Positions 27,205 through 34,773 of a stretch of DNA of 64,000 nt are shown here, piece after piece. The number at the start of each line of letters is the position of its first letter. Position 1 is the first letter of the stretch. Source of the DNA: JAJCYK01 sp965224285. Lineage in GTDB: Bacteria > Bacteroidota > Bacteroidia > Cytophagales > Cyclobacteriaceae. The DNA lies in assembly GCA_965224285.1 (NCBI GenBank), contig OZ245043.1, positions 1,488,001-1,552,000 of the forward strand, given 5' to 3'. The notes under the pieces were generated by a model. The model saw nothing but the letters and a program-made list of their open reading frames with translations, was not told where the DNA came from and searched no databases. The translations under genes and the position numbers were made by a program.

Positions 27205-27763
27205 GGGTTTCAGTTACGGCGCTTTCTAAGGCTTCAAACCAGGCTCTGCCATATTTCCTGATTAATGGTTCCTTTAAGAACTGATATAGTGGTATTTTCA
27301 AAGATTCTCCTAAGGCACAGGCAGGACTACATATCTGCCATCTGTCGTAGTTGACCGCATCGAATTCACTATAGGAACGAATGCGTACCGGGTACAAGTG
27401 ACAGGAAATGGGTTTTTGAAAATCTATTTTTCCCATTTCATAAGCCTTTTCAATTCCACACTTTAGGATTCCATTTTCATAAATGGCATAGGCGCACTCC
27501 TTGCCGCCTATGGTTGGCGTGGAATAATCGCCCTCGTGATCTTTAATATAAGGTCCCTGCTCTCTGATGGCGTCATTTCCTTGCCGCGACAGCAGTGGAG
27601 CGACCTTAGGGTATACAGCTTTCATAATCTCTAACTCCGAATCTTCCAGTGGAGCGCCTAAATCCCCCTCTACGCAGCAGGCGCCCTTACATCGATTGAG
27701 ATCGCAGACAAAATGGGATTCTTTGAGATCTTCACTAATAATGGTATGATCAATCACCATCAT
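27173..27763 (-). CDS. DUF3109 cysteine-rich protein
   Basis: A 196-residue protein of the DUF3109 family, related to YkgJ-type putative zinc or iron-sulfur chelating proteins. Cysteines occur in CDLNRCKGACC near the N-terminus, in KECAYA and KCGIE, then SCHLYP and CSPAC, a pattern consistent with metal binding. Function is unknown. The frame is open to 27841, but the ATG at 27763 (or 27760) begins the conserved part. Its 3' end overlaps accC by 32 bases, tail to tail. It is divergent from the 49-residue gene, though the longer reading frame would overlap that gene. Confidence 0.82.
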   Translation of the reverse strand: MMVIDHTIISEDLKESHFVCDLNRCKGACCVEGDLGAPLEDSELEIMKAVYPKVAPLLSRQGNDAIREQGPYIKDHEGDYSTPTIGGKECAYAIYENGILKCGIEKAYEMGKIDFQKPISCHLYPVRIRSYSEFDAVNYDRWQICSPACALGESLKIPLYQFLKEPLIRKYGRAWFEALESAVTETLTDPPDQNSP

Positions 27764-27817
27764 AACCGGTAAAGTTATATTATTTTTGCTGAAAAGATAT
27801 TTTATTAATTTTAGGTA

Positions 27818-27967
27818 ATGAAAAAATGGGCATTTAAGCAATTGGCGAAATTAAACCGATTGGTTTTGCCGAGTTATGCCCGTCATGATCTTACCAAACT
27901 AAGTAAATTTCAAAAAGCTATCGTAGGTTATAGATATTGGGTCACTATCAATTCCCTTCCCGACTAA
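27818..27967 (+). CDS. Small basic protein, 49 residues (Bacteroidota-conserved type)
   Basis: A complete small frame of 50 codons from ATG 27818 to TAA 27967. The product is rich in Lys, Arg and aromatic residues, with an N-terminal amphipathic stretch (KQLAKLNRLVLPSY) and a C-terminal segment AIVGYRYWVTINSL. I recall very similar 45-50-residue proteins across Bacteroidota, with the same K-x-Q-K-A-...-G-x-R-Y-W-V-T ending, sometimes misnamed SsrA-binding protein. Function is unknown. An AT-rich hairpin (27975-27993) and then the strong terminator at 28011 follow it. Confidence 0.7.
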   Translation: MKKWAFKQLAKLNRLVLPSYARHDLTKLSKFQKAIVGYRYWVTINSLPD

Positions 27968-28010
27968 GGTATACTTTAGTAAATAATACTAAATAAAGGG
28001 ATACAAACCA

Positions 28011-28046
28011 AAAACGGGAACTCCTCTGTCGAAGAATTCCCGTTTT
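28011..28046. terminator. Intrinsic terminator, usable in both directions
   Basis: A 10-bp perfect stem, AAAACGGGAA (28011-28020) and TTCCCGTTTT (28037-28046), encloses a 16-base loop. On the minus strand the stem is followed by TTTTTGG; on the plus strand by TTTTCACC. It closes the proposed minus-strand RNA and can also end the small gene at 27818-27967. Confidence 0.75.
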
Positions 28047-28255
28047 CACCTTCTAACGACCGTGATCATCAAAAGGTGTCAAGTTACAGTTATTTTGGCT
28101 TCCTCTTTGGTAAAGCCCCCGGAGGGTCTTAAGCTAAAGTATCTGAGTCATCAGGGGCACCATTAAGTCCTTAATTTACCTCATCAGACCCTAGTCCTTT
28201 CGACTAGCCTTTTATCTCTCACTTGATGATATCAAAGGTATGGCAGCGCCTCTTA
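28011..28255 (-). ncRNA. Candidate structured small RNA, family not identified
   Basis: The 420-base gap before uvrD carries, on the minus strand, a promoter (ATTG, 18 bases, TAATTTTG) and about 210 bases later an intrinsic terminator, but no reading frame of note. The stretch between folds well. A long-range stem pairs 28223-28230 with 28065-28072 (ATCATCAA with TTGATGAT). An inner stem pairs 28186-28192 with 28133-28139 (AGGGTCT with AGACCCT). There is a hairpin at 28191-28207 (CTAGTC, 5-base loop) and another at 28097-28117 (GGCTT/AAGCC). The transcript would be about 245 nt. I see no tmRNA, RNase P or SRP signature. A 6S-type RNA is possible but I cannot show its open bubble. Confidence 0.6.
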
Positions 28256-28260
28256 ATTTT

Positions 28261-28290
28261 CAAAATTAGGGGGTTTTCTTTGTGAACAAT
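28261..28290 (-). promoter_or_regulatory. Promoter of the candidate small RNA
   Basis: On the minus strand TAATTTTG (28268-28261) matches TAnnTTTG exactly and is preceded after 18 bases by ATTG (28290-28287). Transcription would start near 28255. A DnaA-box-like 9-mer overlaps the -33 part. Confidence 0.55.
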
Positions 28291-28311
28291 TTTTGCACAC
28301 CATTATCCACA
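28281..28311. other. Cluster of three DnaA-box-like 9-mers
   Basis: TTATCCACA at 28303-28311 is a perfect DnaA box (TTATNCACA). TTTTGCACA at 28291-28299 has one mismatch in the same orientation, and TGTGAACAA at 28281-28289 has one mismatch in the opposite orientation. All three fall within 31 bases of an AT-rich intergenic region upstream of uvrD. Meaning uncertain: a DnaA-controlled promoter or part of an origin region. Confidence 0.35.
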
Positions 28312-28390
28312 AACAAGGGTTTAATTTGTCAGCATATCCCTATAGGATTCAACCACCTTATTGTAAATTGCAAAGCACCCGTCCCAATAT

Positions 28391-30652
28391 ATGGATTACC
28401 TGAAACAGCTAAACGATCGGCAACACCAAGGTGTGATTCATACCGACGGTCCTTGTATGATAATAGCGGGGGCAGGTTCAGGAAAAACCAGGGTGCTTAC
28501 TTTTCGCATAGCACATTTGATAAGGGCTCACCAGGTTGATCCCTTCCATATCCTGGCACTAACTTTTACCAATAAAGCTGCCCTGGAAATGAGGCATAGG
28601 ATCGAATCGGTAGTAGGTTCTGAAGCGAGGAATTTATGGATGGGTACTTTTCATTCTGTTTTTGCCAGGATTCTCAGAGCTGAAGCTTCACGACTGGGAT
28701 ACCCTGGTAATTTTACTATTTACGATACAGATGACAGTAAATCACTGATTAAATCACTGGTAAAAGAAAAGGGGCTGGATGATAAAATTTACAAACCCAA
28801 CATAATCCTGAATCGAATATCGGCTGCCAAGAACCGGCTAATCTCTTGGCAAGCCTACCAGCAAAATCCTGTATTTCTGGCCGACGACCAGACCCAGCTA
28901 AAGCCGGAAATGGGTAATCTTTACCGGAGCTATGTTGAGCGGTGTTTTAAAGCAGATGCTATGGATTTTGATGACCTGCTTTTTAATACCAATGTCTTGT
29001 TTAAGAACTTCCCTGATGTCCTTAATAAATATCAGCATAGATTTCGGTTTGTGATGGTTGACGAGTTTCAAGACACCAACCTGTCGCAATATCTCATCAC
29101 AAAGAAACTGGCGGCAGTTCATCAAAATATTGCGGTGGTGGGTGATGATGCCCAAAGCATTTACGCGTTTAGAGGGGCCGACATTCAGAACATACTGAAT
29201 TTTGAAAAGGATTACCCCGATCTGAAATTGATCAGACTGGAGCAGAATTACCGGTCTACTAAAAATATAGTCGAAGCCGCAAACTCCGTAATAAACCGAA
29301 ATAAGGCTCAATTGCATAAAACGGTTTGGACCGATAACGAGCAGGGTGAACTGGTTCATCTGTTTAAGGCAACTTCAGATAATGAGGAGGGAAAGTTGGT
29401 GGCTTCTTCCATATTTGAGGAAAAAGTGAATCACCAATATAAGAATACCGACTTCGCGGTTCTCTATCGCACCAATAGTCAATCCAGGGCCATCGAAGAA
29501 GCCTTGAGAAGGGTAAATATCGGTTACCGGGTTATTGGGGGGTTATCATTTTATCAACGCAAGGAGATAAAGGATTTTATGGGGTATTTGAGATTTGTGG
29601 TCAATCAAAATGACGAGCAAGCCCTGCGGCGTATTATCAATCTCCCCAAGCGAGGCATCGGTCCGGGTACTATGGAGAAAATAGTGGTGGCGGCCTATGA
29701 CCACAATATCTCCTTGTGGGAGGTTTTGGTCCATGCCAAAGATTTCCTGGCACCGAGAGCAGCAAATGCTGTGCATGACTTTGTAACCTTGATCCGAAGT
29801 TTTAAAATCAAATTGGAGCAGGTGGATGCCTTTCAGGTGGCTAGTCATATCGCTAAAGAATCCGGGCTGTTGAAATCACTTTATGAAGATAAAACCATAG
29901 AGGGATTGAATCGCTATGAAAATTTACAGGAACTGCTGAACGCCATTAAGGAGTTTGTTGACCATTCTGATGAAGAACGTAAAGACCGTTCGCTGGGGGC
30001 CTTTCTACAGGAAATTGCCCTTTTGACTGATGCCGATAATGACAAGGATCAAGATCAGGAAAGAGTAACCCTGATGACCATCCACAGCGCTAAAGGACTG
30101 GAGTTCAAGAACGTTTATATAGTGGGGTTGGAGGAGGATCTTTTCCCCTCACAAATGATGCTAAGCAGCCGAGCCGACTTGGAGGAAGAACGCAGGTTAT
30201 TCTACGTAGCTATCACCCGGGCTCAGAAAAAACTTTTTCTTTCCTATGCACTTACCCGCTACAGATTTGGACGCTTAAAGAATTGTGAGCCCAGCCGCTT
30301 TATCGAGGAAATTGATCAAACTTATTTGAAGGTAGACCGAAAGTGGAGTAGCGGACAGTTCACTGGTCCCAGGACTTCTACCCCAGGATATGCTAAGAAA
30401 CTGGTTTCAGGCTTGAGAAAAAGATCCCTTAAACCGCTAAACGGTATTACCCAACACACTGTGGATCCGGATTTCGAACCCAGCGATACCAGTAATCTCA
30501 ATGTGGGAATGAAAGTGGAACATCCAAAATTTGGTTTTGGCAAAGTAATTAAAATGGATATTGATGGGGCACAACGCAAAGCCAGGGTGCACTTCGAAAA
30601 TTTTGGTGAGAAGACATTATTGCTTAGTTTTGCCAAGTTAAAAATACACTAG
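28391..30652 (+). CDS. UvrD/PcrA-type superfamily 1 DNA helicase
   Basis: A 753-residue 3'-5' DNA helicase for repair and replication-fork maintenance. Motif I is AGAGSGKT (residues 26-33). Motif II is VDEFQDTN, motif III GDDAQSIYAFRGA, motif IV QNYRS, motif V TIHSAKGLEF and motif VI VAITRAQ, all in order. A C-terminal SH3-like domain (about 690-753) starts with VEHPKFGFGKV, as in PcrA, where it contacts RNA polymerase. The ATG at 28391 follows the RNA-bearing gap. DUF4290 follows 9 bases later. Confidence 0.95.
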   Translation: MDYLKQLNDRQHQGVIHTDGPCMIIAGAGSGKTRVLTFRIAHLIRAHQVDPFHILALTFTNKAALEMRHRIESVVGSEARNLWMGTFHSVFARILRAEASRLGYPGNFTIYDTDDSKSLIKSLVKEKGLDDKIYKPNIILNRISAAKNRLISWQAYQQNPVFLADDQTQLKPEMGNLYRSYVERCFKADAMDFDDLLFNTNVLFKNFPDVLNKYQHRFRFVMVDEFQDTNLSQYLITKKLAAVHQNIAVVGDDAQSIYAFRGADIQNILNFEKDYPDLKLIRLEQNYRSTKNIVEAANSVINRNKAQLHKTVWTDNEQGELVHLFKATSDNEEGKLVASSIFEEKVNHQYKNTDFAVLYRTNSQSRAIEEALRRVNIGYRVIGGLSFYQRKEIKDFMGYLRFVVNQNDEQALRRIINLPKRGIGPGTMEKIVVAAYDHNISLWEVLVHAKDFLAPRAANAVHDFVTLIRSFKIKLEQVDAFQVASHIAKESGLLKSLYEDKTIEGLNRYENLQELLNAIKEFVDHSDEERKDRSLGAFLQEIALLTDADNDKDQDQERVTLMTIHSAKGLEFKNVYIVGLEEDLFPSQMMLSSRADLEEERRLFYVAITRAQKKLFLSYALTRYRFGRLKNCEPSRFIEEIDQTYLKVDRKWSSGQFTGPRTSTPGYAKKLVSGLRKRSLKPLNGITQHTVDPDFEPSDTSNLNVGMKVEHPKFGFGKVIKMDIDGAQRKARVHFENFGEKTLLLSFAKLKIH

Positions 30653-30661
30653 TCGTATTCT

Positions 30662-31300
30662 ATGAACGAACTTATCGATTACAATACCGGTCGACCGGAA
30701 TTGATACTGAAAGAGTATGGAAGGAACATCCAGAAGTTAGTCCGGTATATAACCACTATGGAGGATGCGGAAAAGCGGAGCCAATATGCTCACACCCTTA
30801 TCGAATTAATGAAAATGATCAACCCCGCCCTAAAAGACGGTAATGAACACAGCCAAAAACTTTGGGATGATCTGTTTATTATTTCTGAATTCGATCTGGA
30901 AGTAGATAGCCCATTTCCCAAACCAGAAAAAGAGGTTTTGACTCGAAAGCCGGAAATGCTTGATTACAATAACCATCAACTGAAGTATAAGCATTACGGC
31001 CGAAACATTGAGTTATTAATTGAAAGGGCAACAGAAATTGAAGATCCGGCAGAACGTCAGGATGCGGTAATTTATCTGGGGCGACTGATGAGAAGTTTTT
31101 ACGGGGTTTGGAACAAGGAAGTGGTAGATGAAGGGGTGATTGTTGACCATATCAAAGAATTGTCCAAAGGTAAATTGGATATCGACCTGAAAATGGTCAA
31201 GGAGCAAAATCTATTTGAACCCACTTATAAGGAGCGTCCCAAAAGAAGCAACTCCGGCGGAGGTAAACGTCGCGGCGGCAAGCGTAGAAAAAATAATTAA
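30662..31300 (+). CDS. DUF4290 protein
   Basis: A 212-residue protein of the DUF4290 family, found in Bacteroidota directly before murA as here. Two similar helical repeats start with LIDYNTGRPELILKEYGRNIQ (first 20 or so residues) and, near residue 100, LDYNNHQLKYKHYGRNIE. The C-terminal tail (about 195-212) is rich in Gly, Arg and Lys and could bind nucleic acid or the membrane. Function is unknown. Its stop shares a base with the murA ATG (TAATG). Confidence 0.88.
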   Translation: MNELIDYNTGRPELILKEYGRNIQKLVRYITTMEDAEKRSQYAHTLIELMKMINPALKDGNEHSQKLWDDLFIISEFDLEVDSPFPKPEKEVLTRKPEMLDYNNHQLKYKHYGRNIELLIERATEIEDPAERQDAVIYLGRLMRSFYGVWNKEVVDEGVIVDHIKELSKGKLDIDLKMVKEQNLFEPTYKERPKRSNSGGGKRRGGKRRKNN

Positions 31301-32604
31301 TGGGTTCATTTGAGATTGATGGGGGGCACAAGCTTCAAGGCACCATAACCCCGCAAGGTGCTAAAAATGAAGCACTACAAATTCTCTGTGCGGTCTTATT
31401 AACGGCCGAGCCAGTTACTATTCATAATATTCCTCGCATAAGAGACGTCATTAAATTAATCCAATTACTGGAGAAAATGGGAGTGAAAGTTGAACCTCTC
31501 AGCGACTCCAGTTACCGATTTATTGCCGATACCGTTGACCTGGCTTATCTGGAAACATCTGAATTTCAAGAACAAGCAAGAGCATTACGGGGTTCGGTTA
31601 TGACATTGGGACCCCTGTTAGGCCGGTTTGGTACCGCCAAAATGCCCAAGCCCGGGGGGGATAAGATTGGCAGGCGACGACTGGACACCCACTTCATAGG
31701 ATTCAAAAAACTTGGCGCCAGCTTTAACTTCGATTCAGACAATTCCTTTTTCTCTGTGGATGGCAAGGATCTGAAAGGGACATACATGTTGTTGGACGAG
31801 GCATCCGTTACCGGAACAGCTAACATTGTTATGGCCGCAGTATTGGCCGAGGGCACTACCACCCTGTATAACGCCGCCTGTGAGCCATATTTGCAGCAAC
31901 TCTGTAAGATGCTAAACAGGATGGGGGCAGATATTCAAGGTATTGGCTCCAACCTGTTGACCATAAGGGGAGTAGATCAGCTTCATGGTACTGAGCACAC
32001 CATGTTGCCGGATATGATTGAAATTGGGAGTTTTATAGGACTGGCGGCTATGACCGGCTCCTCCGTTACCATCAAGGATGTTCAGTTTGGCGAGTTGGGT
32101 ATCATACCGGAAATATTTCGCAGGATGGGGATCCGGTTCAATCTGGTAGAAGACGACTTGGTGATCCCCGAACAGGATCACTATGAGATCGAATCCTATA
32201 TTGATGGAAGCATTATGACTATTTCCGATGCTCCATGGCCGGGATTTACTCCAGACCTATTGAGCATCGTGCTGGTGGTGGCCACCCAGGCCAAAGGGAC
32301 AGTCCTGGTGCATCAAAAGATGTTTGAAAGCCGTCTGTTCTTTGTAGATAAGTTGATAGACATGGGCGCTCAAATCATTTTATGCGACCCTCACCGGGCA
32401 ACGGTGATCGGATTGGATAGAAAAAACCCACTAAGGGGAATTCAGATGACCTCTCCGGATATCAGAGCTGGTGTATCCCTGTTGATCGCGGCCCTTTCGG
32501 CCAGCGGTACCAGCGTAATCCATAATGTGGAACAAATTGATCGGGGATATCAGTATATCGATGAACGTCTGCAGAATATAGGAGCTAAAATCAAAAGGTT
32601 TTAA
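31300..32604 (+). CDS. murA: UDP-N-acetylglucosamine 1-carboxyvinyltransferase (MurA), Asp-type active site
   Basis: A 434-residue enzyme for the first committed step of peptidoglycan synthesis, adding enolpyruvate to UDP-GlcNAc. Lys22 and Asn23 of the substrate site are in PQGAKNEAL. The loop that normally carries the catalytic Cys (Cys115 in E. coli, in the PGGC context) reads PKPGGDKIGRRR here, with Asp121 (codon 31660-31662) in its place. Cys-to-Asp MurA is known to be active and insensitive to fosfomycin in other bacteria. Translation is coupled to DUF4290. This is the only murA in the window. Confidence 0.95.
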   Translation: MGSFEIDGGHKLQGTITPQGAKNEALQILCAVLLTAEPVTIHNIPRIRDVIKLIQLLEKMGVKVEPLSDSSYRFIADTVDLAYLETSEFQEQARALRGSVMTLGPLLGRFGTAKMPKPGGDKIGRRRLDTHFIGFKKLGASFNFDSDNSFFSVDGKDLKGTYMLLDEASVTGTANIVMAAVLAEGTTTLYNAACEPYLQQLCKMLNRMGADIQGIGSNLLTIRGVDQLHGTEHTMLPDMIEIGSFIGLAAMTGSSVTIKDVQFGELGIIPEIFRRMGIRFNLVEDDLVIPEQDHYEIESYIDGSIMTISDAPWPGFTPDLLSIVLVVATQAKGTVLVHQKMFESRLFFVDKLIDMGAQIILCDPHRATVIGLDRKNPLRGIQMTSPDIRAGVSLLIAALSASGTSVIHNVEQIDRGYQYIDERLQNIGAKIKRF

Positions 32605-32612
32605 TTTATCCA

Positions 32613-33491
32613 ATGCAACTCTGGACCATATCACTGATCAGCTTATGCAGCGTGGTCGGATTATGGGCTCAAGACACCAATCCTAAAGAACTCGAACTTA
32701 CCAGTCTTCATATACTGGCCGAATACCCGCACCGCTTCGATCTTAGCGGAATAGTAGCCGATGGAAAGAATCATTGGGTAGTGGGTGATAAAAAGTGGAA
32801 TCAATACGCCTATCGAATTGCGGTTGACTCCAACCAGTGGTACCTAACGGACAGCATAAAACTAGGATTGAGAAACAATTCTGACCTGGAGGGAATCGAT
32901 TTCTGCCAGCAATCAGGTTTATACTTTATTGACGAGAAATTTAACCGCGCCTACCACCTTAACCGTGAAGGGAAAAGCCAGGTAATATTCAATAAGGGAA
33001 TATTACGAGAAGGGTTGAAATGGGGAACCAATAGCGGCCTAGAAGGTATCGCCGTAGATTGTGAAAATAATATTTTGTATCTGGCAAAGGAGCGACAGCC
33101 GCGATTTGTGGTGGTTTACGACCTGTGTAAGGAGAAAGTGGTTGATCGATTTAATCTTTCGACGGAGGAAGGAGATATATCTGACCTCAAATACGAAAAC
33201 GGGTTTCTGTACCTGTTGGAACGAAACGACAACTACATTACTAAAATAAATACGGTAACCAAACAAATAGTGGACCGGGTTTCTTATAAATCGGTTTGCA
33301 GCCACCCCGAAGGTAAATTATACGGTCCCTCTGAATATGGATTGGCAGAAGCCTTGTTATTGACCCCGACTGAAATTTGGCTAGGTCTGGACAACAACGG
33401 ACTGGAGTTTACTCCCCATGCACGCAAAAAATATGGATTAGAAGGCAATCAGCCGCTGTTGCTCAAGTTTGAACGGCCTCCGGGTTTCTAG
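32613..33491 (+). CDS. Exported SdiA-regulated/phytase-like beta-propeller protein
   Basis: A 292-residue protein with a signal peptide (residues 1-19, ending LWAQ). The body consists of repeated beta-blade segments with GLEGIA, SDLEGID and DISDLKYENGFLYLLER, as in SdiA-regulated or esterase-like/phytase-like propellers. These domains often bind or hydrolyse phosphate esters, but the substrate is unknown and no catalytic set can be named. It follows murA by 8 bases and is convergent with dnaN, whose stop is 1 base away. Confidence 0.72.
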   Translation: MQLWTISLISLCSVVGLWAQDTNPKELELTSLHILAEYPHRFDLSGIVADGKNHWVVGDKKWNQYAYRIAVDSNQWYLTDSIKLGLRNNSDLEGIDFCQQSGLYFIDEKFNRAYHLNREGKSQVIFNKGILREGLKWGTNSGLEGIAVDCENNILYLAKERQPRFVVVYDLCKEKVVDRFNLSTEEGDISDLKYENGFLYLLERNDNYITKINTVTKQIVDRVSYKSVCSHPEGKLYGPSEYGLAEALLLTPTEIWLGLDNNGLEFTPHARKKYGLEGNQPLLLKFERPPGF

Positions 33492-33492
33492 A

Positions 33493-34617
33493 TCAGACGT
33501 AATTGTTCAGCATCACCGGCATCACCAACATCAGGATATCTTCCTGATCTTCCGATTCATTGGGAAGAATCAAACCGGCCCTATTGGGTGCCGATAGTTG
33601 CACTGTAACCTGCTCACTGGTAAGATTATTGAGCATCTCCAACAAAAACCTGGCGTTGAATCCAATCTCGATGTCCTCTCCGTCATGATCACAGGAAAGT
33701 CTTTCATTGGCCTCATTTGAAAAGTCCAGATCTTCAGCGCTGATGAGTAACTCACTACCTGTGATCTTTAACCTGACCTGATGAGTAGTTTTATTGGCAT
33801 AAATAGCAATGCGCTTCAATGAAGAGAGTAATTCCAATCTATTAATCACCATCTTGTTTTGATTGTCCACCGGAATCACGTTTTCGTAATCGGGAAAGCG
33901 CTCATCAATCAGTCGGCAAATCATTTGGATCTGGTCGAATTTGAAATAGGCATTCGATACATTGTACTCCAGGTTTACCGGGGTACTTTCTGAAGGCAAA
34001 GTACTTTTAAGCAAATTGAGGGCTTTCCTGGGGATGATCATGGAATTCTCCATATCACTGGCCACGTCTACCCTGCGATAACGTATCAGGCGATGGCCAT
34101 CGGTGGCTACGAAGGTAGTGTTGGAATCGTTGAGGTTCAGATATACTCCCGTCATGGCCGGCCGAAGCTCGTCACTACTGGTAGCGAATATGGTATTGGA
34201 AATAGCTTTGCCCAGTACTTCTGAGTCAATGGTTACGTTATAACCATCAGATACTGTGGGTACTTTCGGGAAATCAGTAGCATTTTCCCCTGCTAATTTA
34301 TAACGTCCATTATCAGAGTTAATTTCCACACTGTAAGTGTCCTGATCAATGGATAGCGTTACCGGCTGTTCCGGCAAATTTCTCAAGGTCTCCAGTAGAA
34401 TCTTGGCAGGCACTGCAATGCTTCCGCTTTCTTTGGCCTCAACCTCCAATGAGGTGATCATGGAAGTTTGGAGGTCGGAAGCGGTGATAGTCAACTTACC
34501 TTCCTCAATCTCAAAGAGAAAATTTTCCAAAATAGGCACAACCGGATTTGTGGTAATGACACCGTTTATGGCGGAGAGTTGCTTCAGGAGCGCAGAGGAG
34601 GAAACGATAAATCTCAT
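33493..34617 (-). CDS. dnaN: DNA polymerase III beta sliding clamp
   Basis: A 374-residue ring-forming processivity clamp. The N-terminus MRFIVSSSALLKQLSAI and the three-domain plan are typical, and the C-terminus ends LMLVMPVMLNN (the usual MPMR-like tail is changed to MPVM). The frame is open to 34731, but the ATG at 34617 begins the conserved sequence and lies behind a consensus promoter at 34650-34680. dnaA is not next to it. Confidence 0.96.
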   Translation of the reverse strand: MRFIVSSSALLKQLSAINGVITTNPVVPILENFLFEIEEGKLTITASDLQTSMITSLEVEAKESGSIAVPAKILLETLRNLPEQPVTLSIDQDTYSVEINSDNGRYKLAGENATDFPKVPTVSDGYNVTIDSEVLGKAISNTIFATSSDELRPAMTGVYLNLNDSNTTFVATDGHRLIRYRRVDVASDMENSMIIPRKALNLLKSTLPSESTPVNLEYNVSNAYFKFDQIQMICRLIDERFPDYENVIPVDNQNKMVINRLELLSSLKRIAIYANKTTHQVRLKITGSELLISAEDLDFSNEANERLSCDHDGEDIEIGFNARFLLEMLNNLTSEQVTVQLSAPNRAGLILPNESEDQEDILMLVMPVMLNNYV

Positions 34618-34649
34618 ATTTTGGATATATTTAACCTTGGTATGGCTGG

Positions 34650-34680
34650 CAAATTTAAAAATAAAAAGATTGAATGCAAT
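34650..34680 (-). promoter_or_regulatory. Promoter of dnaN
   Basis: On the minus strand ATTG (34680-34677) is followed after 19 bases by TAAATTTG (34657-34650), an exact TAnnTTTG. The predicted start is near 34645, about 28 bases ahead of the dnaN ATG. Confidence 0.65.
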
Positions 34681-34773
34681 CGAATCAAAAGGGTTATTAA
34701 TCTGATCGCTTATTCCTGCTGGACCAGTCATAACCGGTCAAAAGTAGCATGTGCCTCCCATCTAACCCTAATA

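Noticed and set aside
28011..28255. Assignment of the candidate RNA to tmRNA, RNase P RNA or SRP RNA
   Set aside because: None of the fixed sequence signatures (tRNA-like ends, the P4 helix sequences, the GGAA tetraloop domain) can be seen in either strand.
28282..28539. An 85-codon plus-strand frame overlapping the start of uvrD
   Set aside because: It overlaps the helicase gene in another frame by about 150 bases and crosses the DnaA-box and promoter area; composition does not look like a protein.
34468..34773. Upstream extension of the TPR-propeller gene into dnaN
   Set aside because: The extension runs antisense to dnaN coding sequence and its promoter and would bury the signal peptide inside the protein.
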